The position numbers were made by a program, and so were the translations under genes. Shown here one piece after another: positions 1-10,920 of a DNA stretch of 64,000 bases; position 1 is the stretch's first letter, and every line of letters starts with the position of its first letter. This DNA is from Forsythia viridissima (Eukaryota; Streptophyta; Magnoliopsida; Lamiales; Oleaceae): positions 18,573,036-18,637,035 of the forward strand of contig CM059039.1 in the NCBI GenBank assembly GCA_030279155.1. Direction: 5' to 3'. Under the pieces are notes generated by a model. The model was not told the DNA's origin and did not search any database. It saw only the letters and a program-made list of their open reading frames with translations.

Positions 1-58
1 TAGGTTAAAGAAAATGTTGTATGAAACGGGTTAAGTGTTTGCTTTCCAGTGTACTGAG

Positions 59-1086
59 TGTTGGAAATGGTCAATTGGACGACCACTTTGACATAATAAT
101 TGGGTGGGACCCAATCTTCGATTTGTCAAAATAAATAGTCGATTAAATTCTACGTTTCGAGTAGATAAACGTAGTATATTTAATTGTGCTAAACCATTCC
201 ATTATGAATGAGAAATCATGGTTGAAAGTTGGACAATAAATGAGGAACAAAATGGGATATAATTGAAAAATGCTTGTCTCACATTGGTTGCAAACCTAAA
301 CTTGAACCACTTAATAAACTCCAATTTTGGAAATGGGTTTGGGCCCCAAGGGGCACCGCAAGTCTTTAGAGGGGAGAGGACGTACGCATACTCATAATTG
401 AGCAAAGCCCACACGCACGCGCGCCGTCATCGCCGTCCGTCCGACCGGCCGGATCGGCTCGACACGTGCACGTGTTCGAGTTCGGGTCGTGGGCCTGGAC
501 CGGGCCTTGTAAAGCATTAATTTTTTTGGATAAATGTTATTCAAATTAATTTCCTTTTCCCTCCAAATGAGCAGCATGCTAATGGTGAGGCACGATTTCT
601 TCAAAACTGTGCATGAAGGGGGTCAGTGGGAGAGTGGGAGGTTCAACCGCTACCTCCATTATCTGTCTTCAAACCATCCCTTCCTCGTATATAAAATGGA
701 GTCCTTAGCATAATAGAAAAGAAGTCCAGAGCATACGCATACATACAATCTGTTTTCTGCCATTTCATCGTCTTTCCTTTTCGTTCATTTCTTGCATTTT
801 CAGAGAGTGTCATTTCTTCTGGTTCGCTGTTCTTGGAGTGTACGGTGCTAACCTGCAAGTTATTCGATTGTTGTATCTTGGGAGACACTTTACCGAATAC
901 CGTAAGCATCGTATGGCGGGGTAAAAACGTCTTAAGGACAGAGAACCAAGTTCTCGCCTCGATCGTTATTAAGTTTTCGGATTTTGTCTTCTTTTTCTAA
1001 TTCAGTTTCATTTCTGAAAAATTTAATACTGCATCATTTTATTTTCGTGTAAATCTGTCATGAATAATAGGAAAAAAAACCCAACA
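59..1086 (+). repeat. 5' LTR of the first Copia element
   Basis: It starts TGTTGG and ends CCCAACA. A TATA motif (TATATAAAA, 688-696) suggests transcription starting near 720-730, which would place U3 at 59 to ~720. It holds the 15-base TAAAAACGTCTTAAG (922-936), which is the exact reverse complement of the sequence just after the LTR. The 3' LTR shares all of these features. Confidence 0.95.
688..696 (+). promoter_or_regulatory. TATA box of the Copia LTR promoter
   Basis: TATATAAAA, conserved at 7130-7138 in the 3' LTR. It lies in a GC-richer stretch about 630 bases into the LTR, as expected for the end of U3. The start site ~30 bases downstream is inferred. Confidence 0.6.
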
Positions 1087-1088
1087 AT

Positions 1089-1103
1089 CTTAAGACGTTT
1101 TTA
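1089..1103 (+). other. Candidate self-complementary primer-binding site
   Basis: CTTAAGACGTTTTTA begins two bases after the 5' LTR, exactly where a primer-binding site belongs. It is the perfect reverse complement of 922-936 in the LTR (and 7364-7378 in the 3' LTR). The usual plant Copia site (TGGTATCAGAGC, complementary to initiator tRNA-Met) is absent here. The second Copia element in this window does have it at 27730-27747. The primer role is inferred from position and complementarity. Confidence 0.55.
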
Positions 1104-1920
1104 TATTTGTTCTTGTTTTATTTTTTCATGGTCTGCACGTGAAATGTTTCTGAAATTTATTAAGATGAAACAAAAATTATGATGAAATGTTTTAAACTAT
1201 GGTCTAAAGTATGCTGTTTACATTTCATGGAATTTTCCATCATCTTAATGCAGTTCCTGTGACATTTCCGAAAACATATCTTGCATGTTTCATGCAACGT
1301 TAAAATTCTAATGTTGTTCCAGTGAATTTCTGAAAGTCTGCTATGCATGTTCCTGTTTTTTCTGATATTCTAAAGCTGTTACTGTATAATTCTTTTGCTA
1401 CGGCTGTACATGCATATTATTTAATTCCAGCCCAGTTTGATACTAATTGATTCCAATCCAATCATGTTTGATACTAAACCTGCAAATCTTGAAATAATAA
1501 TTTTTAGTGTACACAATTTGGAAGACGTTCAGTTTTGGGCATATCCCTTTGGAATCTTTTAGTATACACTTTTGTTTCTTGTAATTAAAATCATGCTTAC
1601 TATTAATTCATGTCAATTTTGAAAGACTTACATACTTATGCTTACTGGTTCAAAAATTCTTCATGCTTAAGTTATGGAACTTTGAAATTTTTTTTTTCTT
1701 GCTTTCTGTCGACATTTGTTTTTACTGCTCTAAGTAAAGTTCCGAAAATTTTCTAACATTGCAAATTTTGGTTAACAAAACTGAAACTGTAACTGTATTT
1801 TTTCAAAATTGTATGCTTTGCATTAGATTGTCTTGTTTCAAACATTCGAAGATTTTGGTTCGGTTTTCAAAACTGAAATTATTAATCTTAACTTGTTGAT
1901 CTTCTGTTTTGAAAACAGAA
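1104..1920 (+). other. Long untranslated leader of the first Copia element
   Basis: About 800 bases of T-rich sequence lie between the primer-site position and the gag start at 1921. I see no coding or RNA gene in it. Stop codons occur in all plus-strand frames. Confidence 0.6.
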
Positions 1921-3424
1921 ATGGCGAACACTGTTGGGACTAATGCAATTCTCCCTACTGTGGCACCTACTGTGATGCCTACTGTGATACCTACTGTGAC
2001 GCCTACTGTGGCTGGTCCGTCTGCTTCGACTCATGTTCCTCACGGGGAGAAACCTAAAAAATTTAATGGGGCGATTTTAAGAGATGGCAGCAGAAAATGC
2101 TGTTTTACTTGACCACGCTTAATTTGGCAAAGTTTCTCACGAAGGATCCTCCTTCGGTTCAACAAGGAGAAAATAATCGAGCTTCGGTTATTGCCTTGGA
2201 CGCATGGAAATATTCTGACTTTCTATGCAAAAACTATGTACTGAATGGACTGAATGATTCATTATATGGTGTATATAGTATAATGAAATATGTAAAAGAA
2301 TTATGGGAATCTTTAGAGAAAAAATATAAAACAGAAGATGCTGGAACTAAAAAGTTTCTTGTTGGTAAATTTTTGGACTATAAAATGATTGACTCTAAAT
2401 CTGTTATTTCCCAAGTTCAAGATTTGCAGGTACTCCTCCATGATTTACATACTGAAAAAATGACTGTAAGTAAGTCATTCCAAGTAGCAGCTGTAATTGA
2501 GAAACTCCCACCTTCCTGGAGAGATTTCAAAAATTACCTCAAACACAAGCGGAAGGAAATGAACTTGGAGGAGTTGATTGTGCGCTTGAGGATAGAAGAA
2601 GACACTAAAAAGTCTGAAATGAAGAATGGGGGACCAAGCATGGAAGCTAAGGCAAACATTGCTGAATCGAGTTCAAAGAAAAACATGAAAAGGAAGCACT
2701 CAAGTTATGATCCTAAGAAAATTGAGAACAACAAGAAGAACAAGAGGTTCAAAGGGGATTGCTACAATTGTGGTAAACCTGGACATCGCTCAATTGACTG
2801 CCGCAAGCCTAAAAAGCAAAATGACTGTGCACATGTAGTTGAAACTGATAATCTGACTGAGGGTGTTCAAGAAATGCACCTATCTGCTGTAATATCTGAA
2901 TGTAATTCTGTTGGAAATCCCAGGGAATGGTGGGTGGACACTGGTGCTACTCGCTACATATGTGCTGAAAAGAACGTGTTTTCTGATTACAAAACTATCA
3001 ACGGAGAACAACTGTTCATGGAAAATTCCTCAAGCTCAAAGGTTGAAGGACAAGGAAATGTGACCTTGAAGATGACATCTGGCAAGGAACTCGTCCTCAA
3101 CAATGTGCTGCATGTACCAGATATTCAAAACAATCTTGTTTCTGGTTCTCTTCTTAGCAAGAATAGGTTTAAGTTAGTATTTGTATCTGACAAATTTGTA
3201 CTAACTAAGAATGGAATGTATGTGGGAAAGGGATATATGACTGGTGGGATGTTCAACATGAACGTCCTTACTATTGTACCCAAATTGAACAAGATTATTG
3301 AAGCTTTTACTTCTGCGTATATCGTTGAATCTTCTTGTTTATGGCACAACAGATTAGGACACGCAAACTTTAAATCTGTGCGCAAATTAATGAACTTAAA
3401 TTTGCTACCTTCTTTTAAGTTTCG
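1921..3424 (+). pseudogene. Copia gag and protease region, frameshifted
   Basis: The likely gag start is the ATG at 1921, followed by a Pro-Thr-Val repeat stretch (five or so PTV units) before the conserved KPKKFNG motif. A single-base loss near 2073 shifts the frame. The gag capsid region then reads through to a clean CCHC zinc knuckle (CYNCGKPGHRSIDC, ~2760-2801) and a protease with an intact-looking catalytic motif (WWVDTGAT, ~2930). The gag-pre-integrase segment (LWHNRLGHANF) follows. A second frameshift near 3422 ends this frame with TAA. In an active element this would give the nucleocapsid shell and the maturation protease. The PTV repeat resembles a simple-sequence expansion near the N-terminus. 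Confidence 0.9.
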
Positions 3425-4260
3425 ATCCTAATCACAAATGCGAAACTTGTGTTGAGGCTAAGTTAGCCAAACGATCGTTTCCTTCTGTTGAAAGAAATAC
3501 TTCACCTTTGGAATTAATTCACAGCGATATATGTGACTTGAAATTTGTACAAACTAAAGGTGGGAAAAAGTATTTCATTACCTTCATTGACGATTGCACT
3601 CGGTACTGCTATGTTTATTTATTAAGAAGCAAAGATGAGGCTTTGGAAATGTTTAAACATTATAAGAATGAAGTTGAAAATCAACTTAGCAAAACAATAA
3701 AAATTGCTCGAAGTGATAGAGGTAGAGAATATGGAGCGCCGTTTGAAGAATTTTGTTCTGAACAAGGCATTATTCATCAAACAATGGCTCCTTACTCACC
3801 TCAATCTAATGGTATTGCGGAACGTAAGAACCACACGCTTAAAGAAATGATGAATGCTATGTTGATTAGTTCTGGTCTACCCCAAAATTTGTGGGAAGAA
3901 GCTATCCTCTCGGCAAATCACATTCTTAATAAAATGCCACACAAAGTAAAGGATGAAACACCTTACGAGTTATAGAAAGGTCACAAACCTTCATATAAAT
4001 ACCTGAAAGTGTGGGGGTGTTTGGCAAAGGTAGAAGTGCCAAAACCTAAACAAATAAAAATTGGACCGAAAACTGTAGATTGCATATTTATTGGATATGC
4101 TCATAACAATAGTGCATATCGCTTTCTTGTGCACAAGTCTGAGATCACTGATATACATGAAGATACTATCATTGAATCAAGAAATGCAAGTTTCTTCGAA
4201 CATGTCTTTCCTCGTAAAGACAAAATTGATGTAAGTGTAACAAAACGAACTTACGATACT
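3425..4260 (+). pseudogene. Copia integrase region, one nonsense codon
   Basis: Reads on from the 3422 frameshift with the HHCC zinc-finger remainder (CETC), then the DDE catalytic core (LIHSDICDLK; IARSDRGREYG; the QSNGIAERKNHTL stretch holding the Glu). A TAG at 3973-3975 replaces a tryptophan in the ELW-KGHKPSYKYLKVWG stretch of the family. The C-terminal segment (KTVDCIFIGYAHNNSAYRFLVHKSE) is otherwise readable. The integrase would insert the cDNA into the genome. Because the frame is unchanged across the TAG, this is one point mutation and not a structural break. Confidence 0.9.
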
Positions 4261-5911
4261 GCAAATGATACTGAAAATGAAGAAGAACCCAGACGCAGTA
4301 AAAGGGCTAGAAAGTCTAAGTCCTTTGGTTCAGAATTTCTAACGTACATGATCGAAAATGAACCTAAGACATTCAGTGAAGCAATGTTAACACCAGAGGC
4401 TCCTTTTTGGAAAGAAGCTATCAATAGTGAAATTGAGTCAATAATACAAAATCACACTTGGGAGTTGGTTGATCTCCCGCCTGGAAATAAACCTCTAGGT
4501 TGCAAGTGGATTTTCAAGAAAAAATTGAAATCGGATGGATCTATTGATAAATACAAGACTCGATTGATAGCAAAAGGATATAGACAAAATGAAGGTCTTG
4601 ATTTCTTTGATACTTACTCACCAGTAGCGAGGATTACTTCGATAAGAATCCTCATTGCAATTGCTGCGATACACAATCTCGAAATTCATCAAATGGATGT
4701 TAAAACAGCATTTCTAAATGGTGAGTTAGAAGAAGAAATATACATGGAGCAACCTGAGGGATTTGTTGCTCATGGACAAGAGAAAAAGGTTTGCAGACTC
4801 GTTAAGTCATTATATGGATTAAAACAGGCGCCAAAGCAGTGGCACCAAAAGTTTGACAAAACGATGTTGTCAAATGGATTTAAAATTAACGAGTGTGACA
4901 AATGTGTGTACAATAAAAGTACTCCCACAACATATGTCTTAGTATGTCTATATGTGGATGATATGCTAATTCTAGGTAGCAATCATGATATTATAATGTT
5001 CACTAAGAAAATGCTAACAAAATATTTTGACATAAAGGACATGGGTGTAGCAGATGTAATTCTTGGAATTAAAATTTCTAAAACACCAGATGGCCTTGTT
5101 CTCTCACAATCTCATTATGTTGAGTCTGTGCTAAAGAGGTTTGGAGTCTTTGATGAAAGTCCTGTCAAAACTCCGATAGACACAAGTCTACACTTAACCA
5201 AAAATAGAGGTGAACCTATACATCAATTAAGATATTCTCATATTATTGGAAGTCTGATGTATTTAATGAACTGCACACGTCCAGACATTGCGATCGCGGT
5301 TAATAAATTGAATAGGTTCACATGTAATCCAAGCAATGATCACTAGAAGGCATTGAATAGGGTATTTCGATATTTGAAGCATACCTTAACATTTGGATTA
5401 CATTATATGAGATATCCAACAGTATTAGAAGGATATTGTGATGCAAATTAGATATCTGATATGAAAGATTTCTAAATCCACAAGTGGTTACATTTTTACA
5501 CTTGGTGGTGCAACTGTGTTCTGGAAATCCTCAAAGCAAACTTGCATAGCTCGATCAACAATGGAATCGGAGTTTATAGCATTAGATAAAGCTGGAGAAG
5601 AGGCAGAATGGCTTCGTAACTTCTTAGAGGATATTCCGTGTTGGACCAAGCCGGTACCTGCAATTAGCATTCACTGCAACAATCAGTCGGCTATTGCAAG
5701 GGCACAAAATTGTATGTATAATGGTAAGTCTAGACATATGCGTCGTAGACACAATACCATAAGACAGTTGATCTCAAATGGTATTATCTCCATTGATTAT
5801 ATGAAATCAAAGGAGAATCTCGCGGATCCGCTTACAAAAGGCCTACCAAGAGATCAAGTATATTATCTATCAAATGGAATGAGATTAAAGCCTAAAATGC
5901 ATGAATCTTAA
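4261..5911 (+). pseudogene. Copia reverse transcriptase and RNase H region, broken
   Basis: The RT core is well preserved: WKEAINSEIESIIQNHTWELVDLP, then GCKWIFKKK, QMDVKTAFLNGELEEEIYMEQPEGF, LYGLKQAPKQWHQKF and the catalytic YVDDML (~4950). TAG codons at tryptophan positions occur at 5344-5346 and ~5449. A one-base frameshift near 5468 precedes the RNase H end (STMESEFIALDKAGEEAEWLRNFL; SIHCNNQSAIARAQN; ENLADPLTKGL), which closes at TAA 5909-5911. All three nonsense codons in this element are TGG-to-TAG changes. The product would copy the genomic RNA into DNA inside the particle. Confidence 0.92.
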
Positions 5912-6471
5912 TGATGGTAACCCAACCTTGTTGACTGGAGATCCCAAGATCTTGGTTCAATGGGACAACTAAGTTATTAAGACTCAGTTAAGCACTTATC
6001 CATTCCTTTATAAAAGTGCTGTCTGCAGAATGTAAAAGGTTAAGTTATAACTTTTAATGATTCCTATAGCTTGGATAAATCAAGTGGAGTATAGCAGAAT
6101 ACTCTTCATAGGAGATCACCTATATAAGTATGAAGTGGGGCCGCTTCCATGAGAATTTGAGGCTTAAATTCTCTAGAGCACTTATGAATCCCAAGAATTG
6201 TTCAAGGCCAAAATGAACACAACTATGAGAACCAAAGAATTGATAGGAAGGTTATTGTGTGGATACTGTTGTCTTGGTTTACATTGACAGCTAAGCAGTT
6301 CAAGACATCAAGTTCACTGAATAGCTAGGTAAACTCGATAGTATTCCACTAAGGCAGGTTCAAAGCCAAAAGCTACCTTGCCTGATGCAATAAGCCTTTT
6401 GCTTGTACTCTATGAATCCAGTCTGCATTGCATTTAGCATATTCGTGATAATTTTCATTCATGTGGGAGAT
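5912..6471 (+). other. 3' untranslated internal region and polypurine tract of the first Copia element
   Basis: About 560 non-coding bases between the RNase H stop and the 3' LTR. The purine-rich GTGGGAGAT (6463-6471) directly abuts the LTR and fits the polypurine tract that primes plus-strand DNA. I see no other gene here. Confidence 0.7.
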
Positions 6472-7528
6472 TGTTGGAAATGGTCAATTGGACGACCACT
6501 TTGACATAATAATTGAGTGGGACCCAATCTTCGATTTGTCAAAATAAATAGTCGATTAAATTCTACATTTCGAGTAGATAAACGTAGTATATTTAATTGT
6601 GCTAAACCATTCCATTATGAATGAGAAATCATGGTTGAAAGTTAGACAATAAATAAGGAACAAAATGGGATATAATTGAAAAATGCTTGTCCCACATTGG
6701 TTGCAAACCTAAACTTGAACCACTTAATAAATTCCAATTTTGGAAATGGGTTTGCGCCCCAAGGGGCACTGCAAGTCTTTAGAGAGGAGAGGACGTAGGC
6801 ATGCTCATAATCGAGCAAAGCCCACAAGCGCGCACCGCCGCTGCCACCATCCGTCTGACCAGCCGGCTCGGCTCGGCTCGGCTCGGCACGTGCACGTGTT
6901 CGAGTTCGGGTTCGGGTTCGGGTTCGGGTCGTGGGCCTGGACCGGGCCTTGTAAAGCATTAATTTTTTTGGATAAATGTTATTTAAATTAATTTCCTTTT
7001 CCTTCCAAATGAGCAGCATGCTAAGTGGTGAGGCACGGTTTCTTCAAAACTGTGCATGAAGGGGGTCAGTGGGAGAGTGGAGGTTCAACCGCCACCTCCA
7101 TTATCTGTCTTCAAACCGTCCCTTCCTCGTATATAAAATGAAGTCCTCAACATAACAGAAAAGAAGTCCAGAGCATACGCATACATACAATCAGTTTTCT
7201 GCCATTTCATCGTCTTTCCTTTTCGTTCATTTCTTGCATTTTCAGAGAGTGCCATTTCTTCCGGTTCGCTGTTCTTGCAATGTACGGTGCTAACCTGCAA
7301 GTTATTTGATCGTTGTATCTTGGGAGACGCTTTACCGAATACTGTAAACATCGTGTGGCGGGATAAAAACGTCTTAAGGACAAAGAACCAAGTTCTTGCC
7401 TCGATCGTTATTAAGTTTTCGGATTTTGTCTTCTTTTTCTGATTCAATTTCATTTCTGAAAAATTTAATACTGCATCATTTTATTTTTGTGCAAATCTGT
7501 CATGAATAACAGGAAATAAAACCCAACA
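6472..7528 (+). repeat. 3' LTR of the first Copia element
   Basis: Matches the 5' LTR throughout but is 29 bases longer. Much of the gain comes from two short-repeat expansions. A GGCTC array near 6863-6885 has four units where the 5' LTR has one or two. A GGGTTC array near 6901-6928 has about four units where the 5' LTR has one. TATA box at 7130-7138. Confidence 0.95.
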
Positions 7529-7533
7529 CTGAG

Positions 7534-8867
7534 CGGCAACTATGTACTTGCTACATTCATTTGAGCATTCTATCTTGCGAATAACACCAATTTGACAGCG
7601 GCGCCAAACTAGAATTACCAGTAGAGGGAGAAAAACCAAACACAAGTTTGGCCCACCTAGTATTGCTAGGTCCAGCTGTTACATGTTTTTTTGTAGTACT
7701 TTTCTACGTGTATTAACAAATGACTCGTGCTTGAACCACAACTCCAACTAAACAGTTCTTTACAGTAGTTACAAATAGCTCTATCTGTGTTTTCGTATCA
7801 TATGTGCCCGACACTTTGAAGTAAACCCTCGAGTTGATACATTTCAAGGTTTTTTGTGGGCATATATTCCTCCTTCTCTCAATGACATCTAGGTCAATAG
7901 GAGCATTCACATTTGTATCCAATTATTCACAATTGGAACGTGATCAACACCAGTAATTTCATTTCTGAAAAAGTTACAATCTCCAGATAGAGTGCTCGAA
8001 CCATCAAAAAATTGATCATTAAAAGAATCTATTTCAAATTATAGAGATTATGAAAATGTAGGAGATGTATTGTGAAATTTAAAGAAGTAGTGAGCAATAG
8101 AGTATAGATAATAGATGAAAAATAAATTTGAATTTTGTGTGGACAAATATGTAAAAGACTAATAGACTGAAATTGAGAAATTGGTATACAAAATTTTTGA
8201 AATATAATTAGATATTTATAGATGAAAAATTAGAGATTTTCAAAAAAAAAAAATCAGAATTCTGAATGTTGTGAGAAATGTTTCACAATGTTTAAATTGC
8301 AGAAAAAATAGTAATGGACGCATCACTGTGTGAACCATTACTGATTATTGCTACAACAACAACATGCAAATGCACGCTGCTGTTGGGGCAATAAAATGTC
8401 TATTTAGGCCTATTTAAATATGACTAAATAAATAAGCCTTGTAAGTTGTAACCTGCTTGCGTCTTGCAAGCAGGCCTCCACGAGCCGGTTCGTGGCGGGC
8501 TCTTCAACCGAGCCCACAAGCTAGCTCGTGAAACTCGTGAATGGGCCTGGCTCAACCTGTGGCCCATCAAAAGTACAAGTCGAGCTACTCACTCGTCGGA
8601 TCTTATTGAGCTACGCCGCAGGGCTCGAGAGCTGCCTAGCTCAATTGCCACCCCTAGAGCAAATAAACTACATGTAATTGTAGAAACTTCATCTTTAGAT
8701 CACAATGGTATTTTAGGTATATGGACTGTACTTTAGATAAGATATGGCTCAAAAGTGGTCATGAGGGAAAATGATACTCAAAACTAGAAATAAGTAAGGT
8801 TAGTGTAAGTTTTTAAACGTGAATGGGTGCCGATGATATTATCGTAAAGTTTAGGAAGTTACGCTAA
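7534..8867. other. Intergenic; hAT-like repeat end near 8460-8660
   Basis: No host gene is visible. From ~8460 the base composition jumps to GC-rich, with repeated GAGCT/GAGCC wording, and ends at TTGCCACCCCTAG (8648-8660). That is the reverse complement of the CTAGGGGTGGCAA terminus common to plant hAT-type MITEs. I could not find the partner end, so this is a fragment. The open frame across it (8464-8736) has no recognisable protein features. Confidence 0.45.
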
Positions 8868-10112
8868 GGGTAATTAGCACAAAACATCCCTACCTATTGA
8901 AGTAATTGTGCAAAACGTCCCTACCTTCTAAATTTTGGCAATTTTACCCTTACCTACTGGATTTCTTGGGCAAAAGGTCCTTCAGTCCAAAAATCAGCCA
9001 TTAACATAGGGGTAAATTAGTCCAACCACTTTTTTCACATATATATTACTTCTTTTAAAATTGGGGGACTTCCCATGCAATTTCCAAAATTTCACGGCAG
9101 GCCCCCGTCCCCAAATCTGCCAAAACGTGGGCCTGCCGTGCCGTGCAATTTTGGAAACCCAGCGTCGTTTTGCCTGATCTTCTTGCACAATCATTTCTTC
9201 ACCCTTTAAGAATATATCTTAGGACTCAATCCATAACATTGCCTTTAACATACTGTGCAGCTTTATCCATTCTTGTCCACATTCCTATAAGTTATCTTCT
9301 TGTTATAGTCTTCAATCTCGGGATCAAAGGCGTCGCCCTAGCCGGTGTTTGGACGAATTTCAACCTTGTAGGATCATTAATCGCCTACGTTGTAATGTCC
9401 GGGGCCTACGAGAAAACTTAGGGTGGCATATCATCTGAGTGCTTCAATGGTTGGAAATCTCTTATAAGCCTAGCAATTCCAGGTTGCATCAGTGTATGCT
9501 TAGAGTGGTGGTGGTACGAAATCATGATTTTGTTATGTGGGTTGTTGAATCTGCGAGCAACGGTAGCATCAATGGGTATTTTGATTCAAACCACAGCTCT
9601 AATCTACATTTTTCCATCTTCTTTGAGTTTTGGAATATCAACAAGAGTTGGAAATGAACTAGGTGCCAATAGGCCTAATACCGCGAAACTCTCAGCAATT
9701 ATTGGACTAACGACAAGTTTTGTACTCGGATTCTCAGCACTGTTTTTTGCAATTATGATGAGGAACACATGGGCTAAAATGTTCACACGAGACGCAGAAA
9801 TGATTTGGTATAACGTAGGCCTGCCGTGCCGTGCAATTTTGGAAACCCAGCGTCGTTTTGGCAGATTTGGGAACGGGGGCCTGCCGTGCAATTTTGGAAA
9901 TTGCATGAGAAGCCCCCCAATTTCAAAAGAAGTAATATATATGTGAAAAAAGTGGTTGGACTAATTTACCCCTATGTTAATGGCTGATTTTGGACTGAAG
10001 GACCTTTTGCACAAGAAATCTAGTAGGTAAGGGTAAAATTGCCAAAATTTAGAAGGTAGGGACTTTTTGCACAATTACTTCAATAGGTAGGGACGTTTTG
10101 TACTAATTACCC
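8868..10112. mobile_element. Mutator-type (Pack-MULE) element carrying a MATE gene fragment
   Basis: Terminal inverted repeats of about 260-300 bases (from 8868 inward to ~9127, and ~9854 to 10112) start GGGTAATTAG and end CTAATTACCC. A perfect 9-bp target duplication TTACGCTAA (8859-8867 and 10113-10121) is the Mutator hallmark. Between the repeats is a stretch of a MATE transporter gene and no transposase. Each repeat contains two or three copies of a GTGCAAAACGTCCCTACC-like phrase. The innermost ~45 bases (9128-9172 and 9818-9860) lie in the same orientation at both ends, so one side has been inverted. Confidence 0.9.
9173..9815 (+). pseudogene. Captured MATE efflux transporter fragment (DTX48/49-like)
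   Basis: Translation shows family wording typical of plant MATE (DTX) multidrug and toxin extrusion proteins: DLLAQSFLHPLRIYLRTQ, GIKGVALAGVWTNFNLVGSLIAYVV, CLEWWWYEIMILLCG, and TRVGNELGANRPNTAKLSAIIGL. It covers roughly the middle of a ~500-residue transporter, with several membrane helices. It has no start, no N-terminal helices and no C-terminus. An in-frame TAG at ~9418-9420 sits where the family has tryptophan (KT-W-GGIS). No introns interrupt it, which fits capture from an intronless DTX gene. Both edges coincide with the terminal inverted repeats of the carrier element, so this is transposon cargo and not a decayed resident gene. Confidence 0.88.
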
Positions 10113-10149
10113 TTACGCTAATATTGTCTCTACAAATTAAAATGACTTA

Positions 10150-10380
10150 GGGTGTGTTTGATTGGTAAGGGTGGAAAAGAAAAAAAAAATTCCATGTAAG
10201 TTGGAAAATAAAACCACCAAACTCATAAGAAAATATTTTTCATGGAATTGGCCAAAAACAAACTTAAAGTGGTTGTACCTTAAAATTTGTTTTCCCACCT
10301 TTGTATCAAACAACCAAAGTAGAAAACATTTTCTTCAGATGTGACATTTTTCATGGAAAACTTGTCAATCAAACAAACCC
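10150..10380. mobile_element. Tourist-like MITE
   Basis: 231 bases with inverted ends (GGGTGTGTTTGATTG / CAATCAAACAAACCC) and a 3-bp target duplication TTA (10147-10149 and 10381-10383), the PIF/Harbinger signature. It shares its terminus with the MITE at 25317-25661. Confidence 0.85.
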
Positions 10381-10654
10381 TTATATTTGAAAGTAAATTA
10401 TACTCATGTTCTCCATCCTTCAAAGTTTGTAACAATATCACCATTCAATTTTATTTGTACTTACCATCCCCGATCTTTCAGAAATTCACACAGATGGTCC
10501 TATGGACAAATTTGTCCATAACTTAAATAAACTAAAATAGCTAAAAAGGAAAATATAATTAAAAAAATTACAATTTGAGTCCTTAACTTTTTTAAAAGAG
10601 CAAATAAATAATTAACCTTTGGAAAATTGGTGAAAATAGTTTCTAACGTATGAC

Positions 10655-10920
10655 ATTAGTGCGTAAATGGTCCCTAACCTTTCATTTATGGTGGAGTGGT
10701 CCCTAACCTATCCATTTAGGTGCGCAAATGGTCCCTCTCATTTTTTTTTTATTTTTTTTATTTTTGTCTTTATTAGTAAGGGTACAATTGTTAAGTTACA
10801 TTTCTTTACTTTCTTTCAATTGGTCCCTAACATTTACTCTTAGTGTGGAAATGGTCCATAACCTTTATTTTTTGGCGCAACAGTCCCTAACCTGTATGTT
10901 TTAGTGTGCAATTGGTCATT
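10655..10920. repeat. Degenerate repeat of a TGGTCCCTAACC phrase
   Basis: Seven or so imperfect copies of a 30-40 base phrase (GTGCGNAAATGGTCCCTAACCT) occur here. The rest of 10384-11837 is AT-rich, with poly-A/T runs and no coding sequence. The phrase resembles the termini of the Mutator-type elements on either side. Confidence 0.55.

Larger units (their letters stand above)
59..7528 (+). mobile_element. Complete Ty1/Copia LTR retrotransposon (Tork-like), coding region broken
   Basis: Two near-identical LTRs (59-1086 and 6472-7528) both begin TGTTGG and end CCCAACA. They are flanked by a perfect 5-bp target duplication CTGAG (54-58 and 7529-7533), so both ends of the insertion are certain. 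The internal region carries, in Copia order, gag with a CCHC knuckle, protease, integrase, reverse transcriptase and RNase H on the plus strand. The polyprotein is interrupted by frameshifts near 2073, 3422 and 5468 and by three in-frame TAG codons at tryptophan positions, so this copy cannot make its own proteins. The LTRs differ by a few bases per hundred by eye plus repeat-length changes, which points to a fairly recent but not brand-new insertion. The Tork-like assignment is inferred from the integrase and RT wording, not from a tree. Confidence 0.96.

Noticed and set aside
8464..8736. 90-codon open frame in GC-rich sequence
   Set aside because: It lies in a hAT-type repeat fragment whose GAGCT wording makes stops rare; no protein features.
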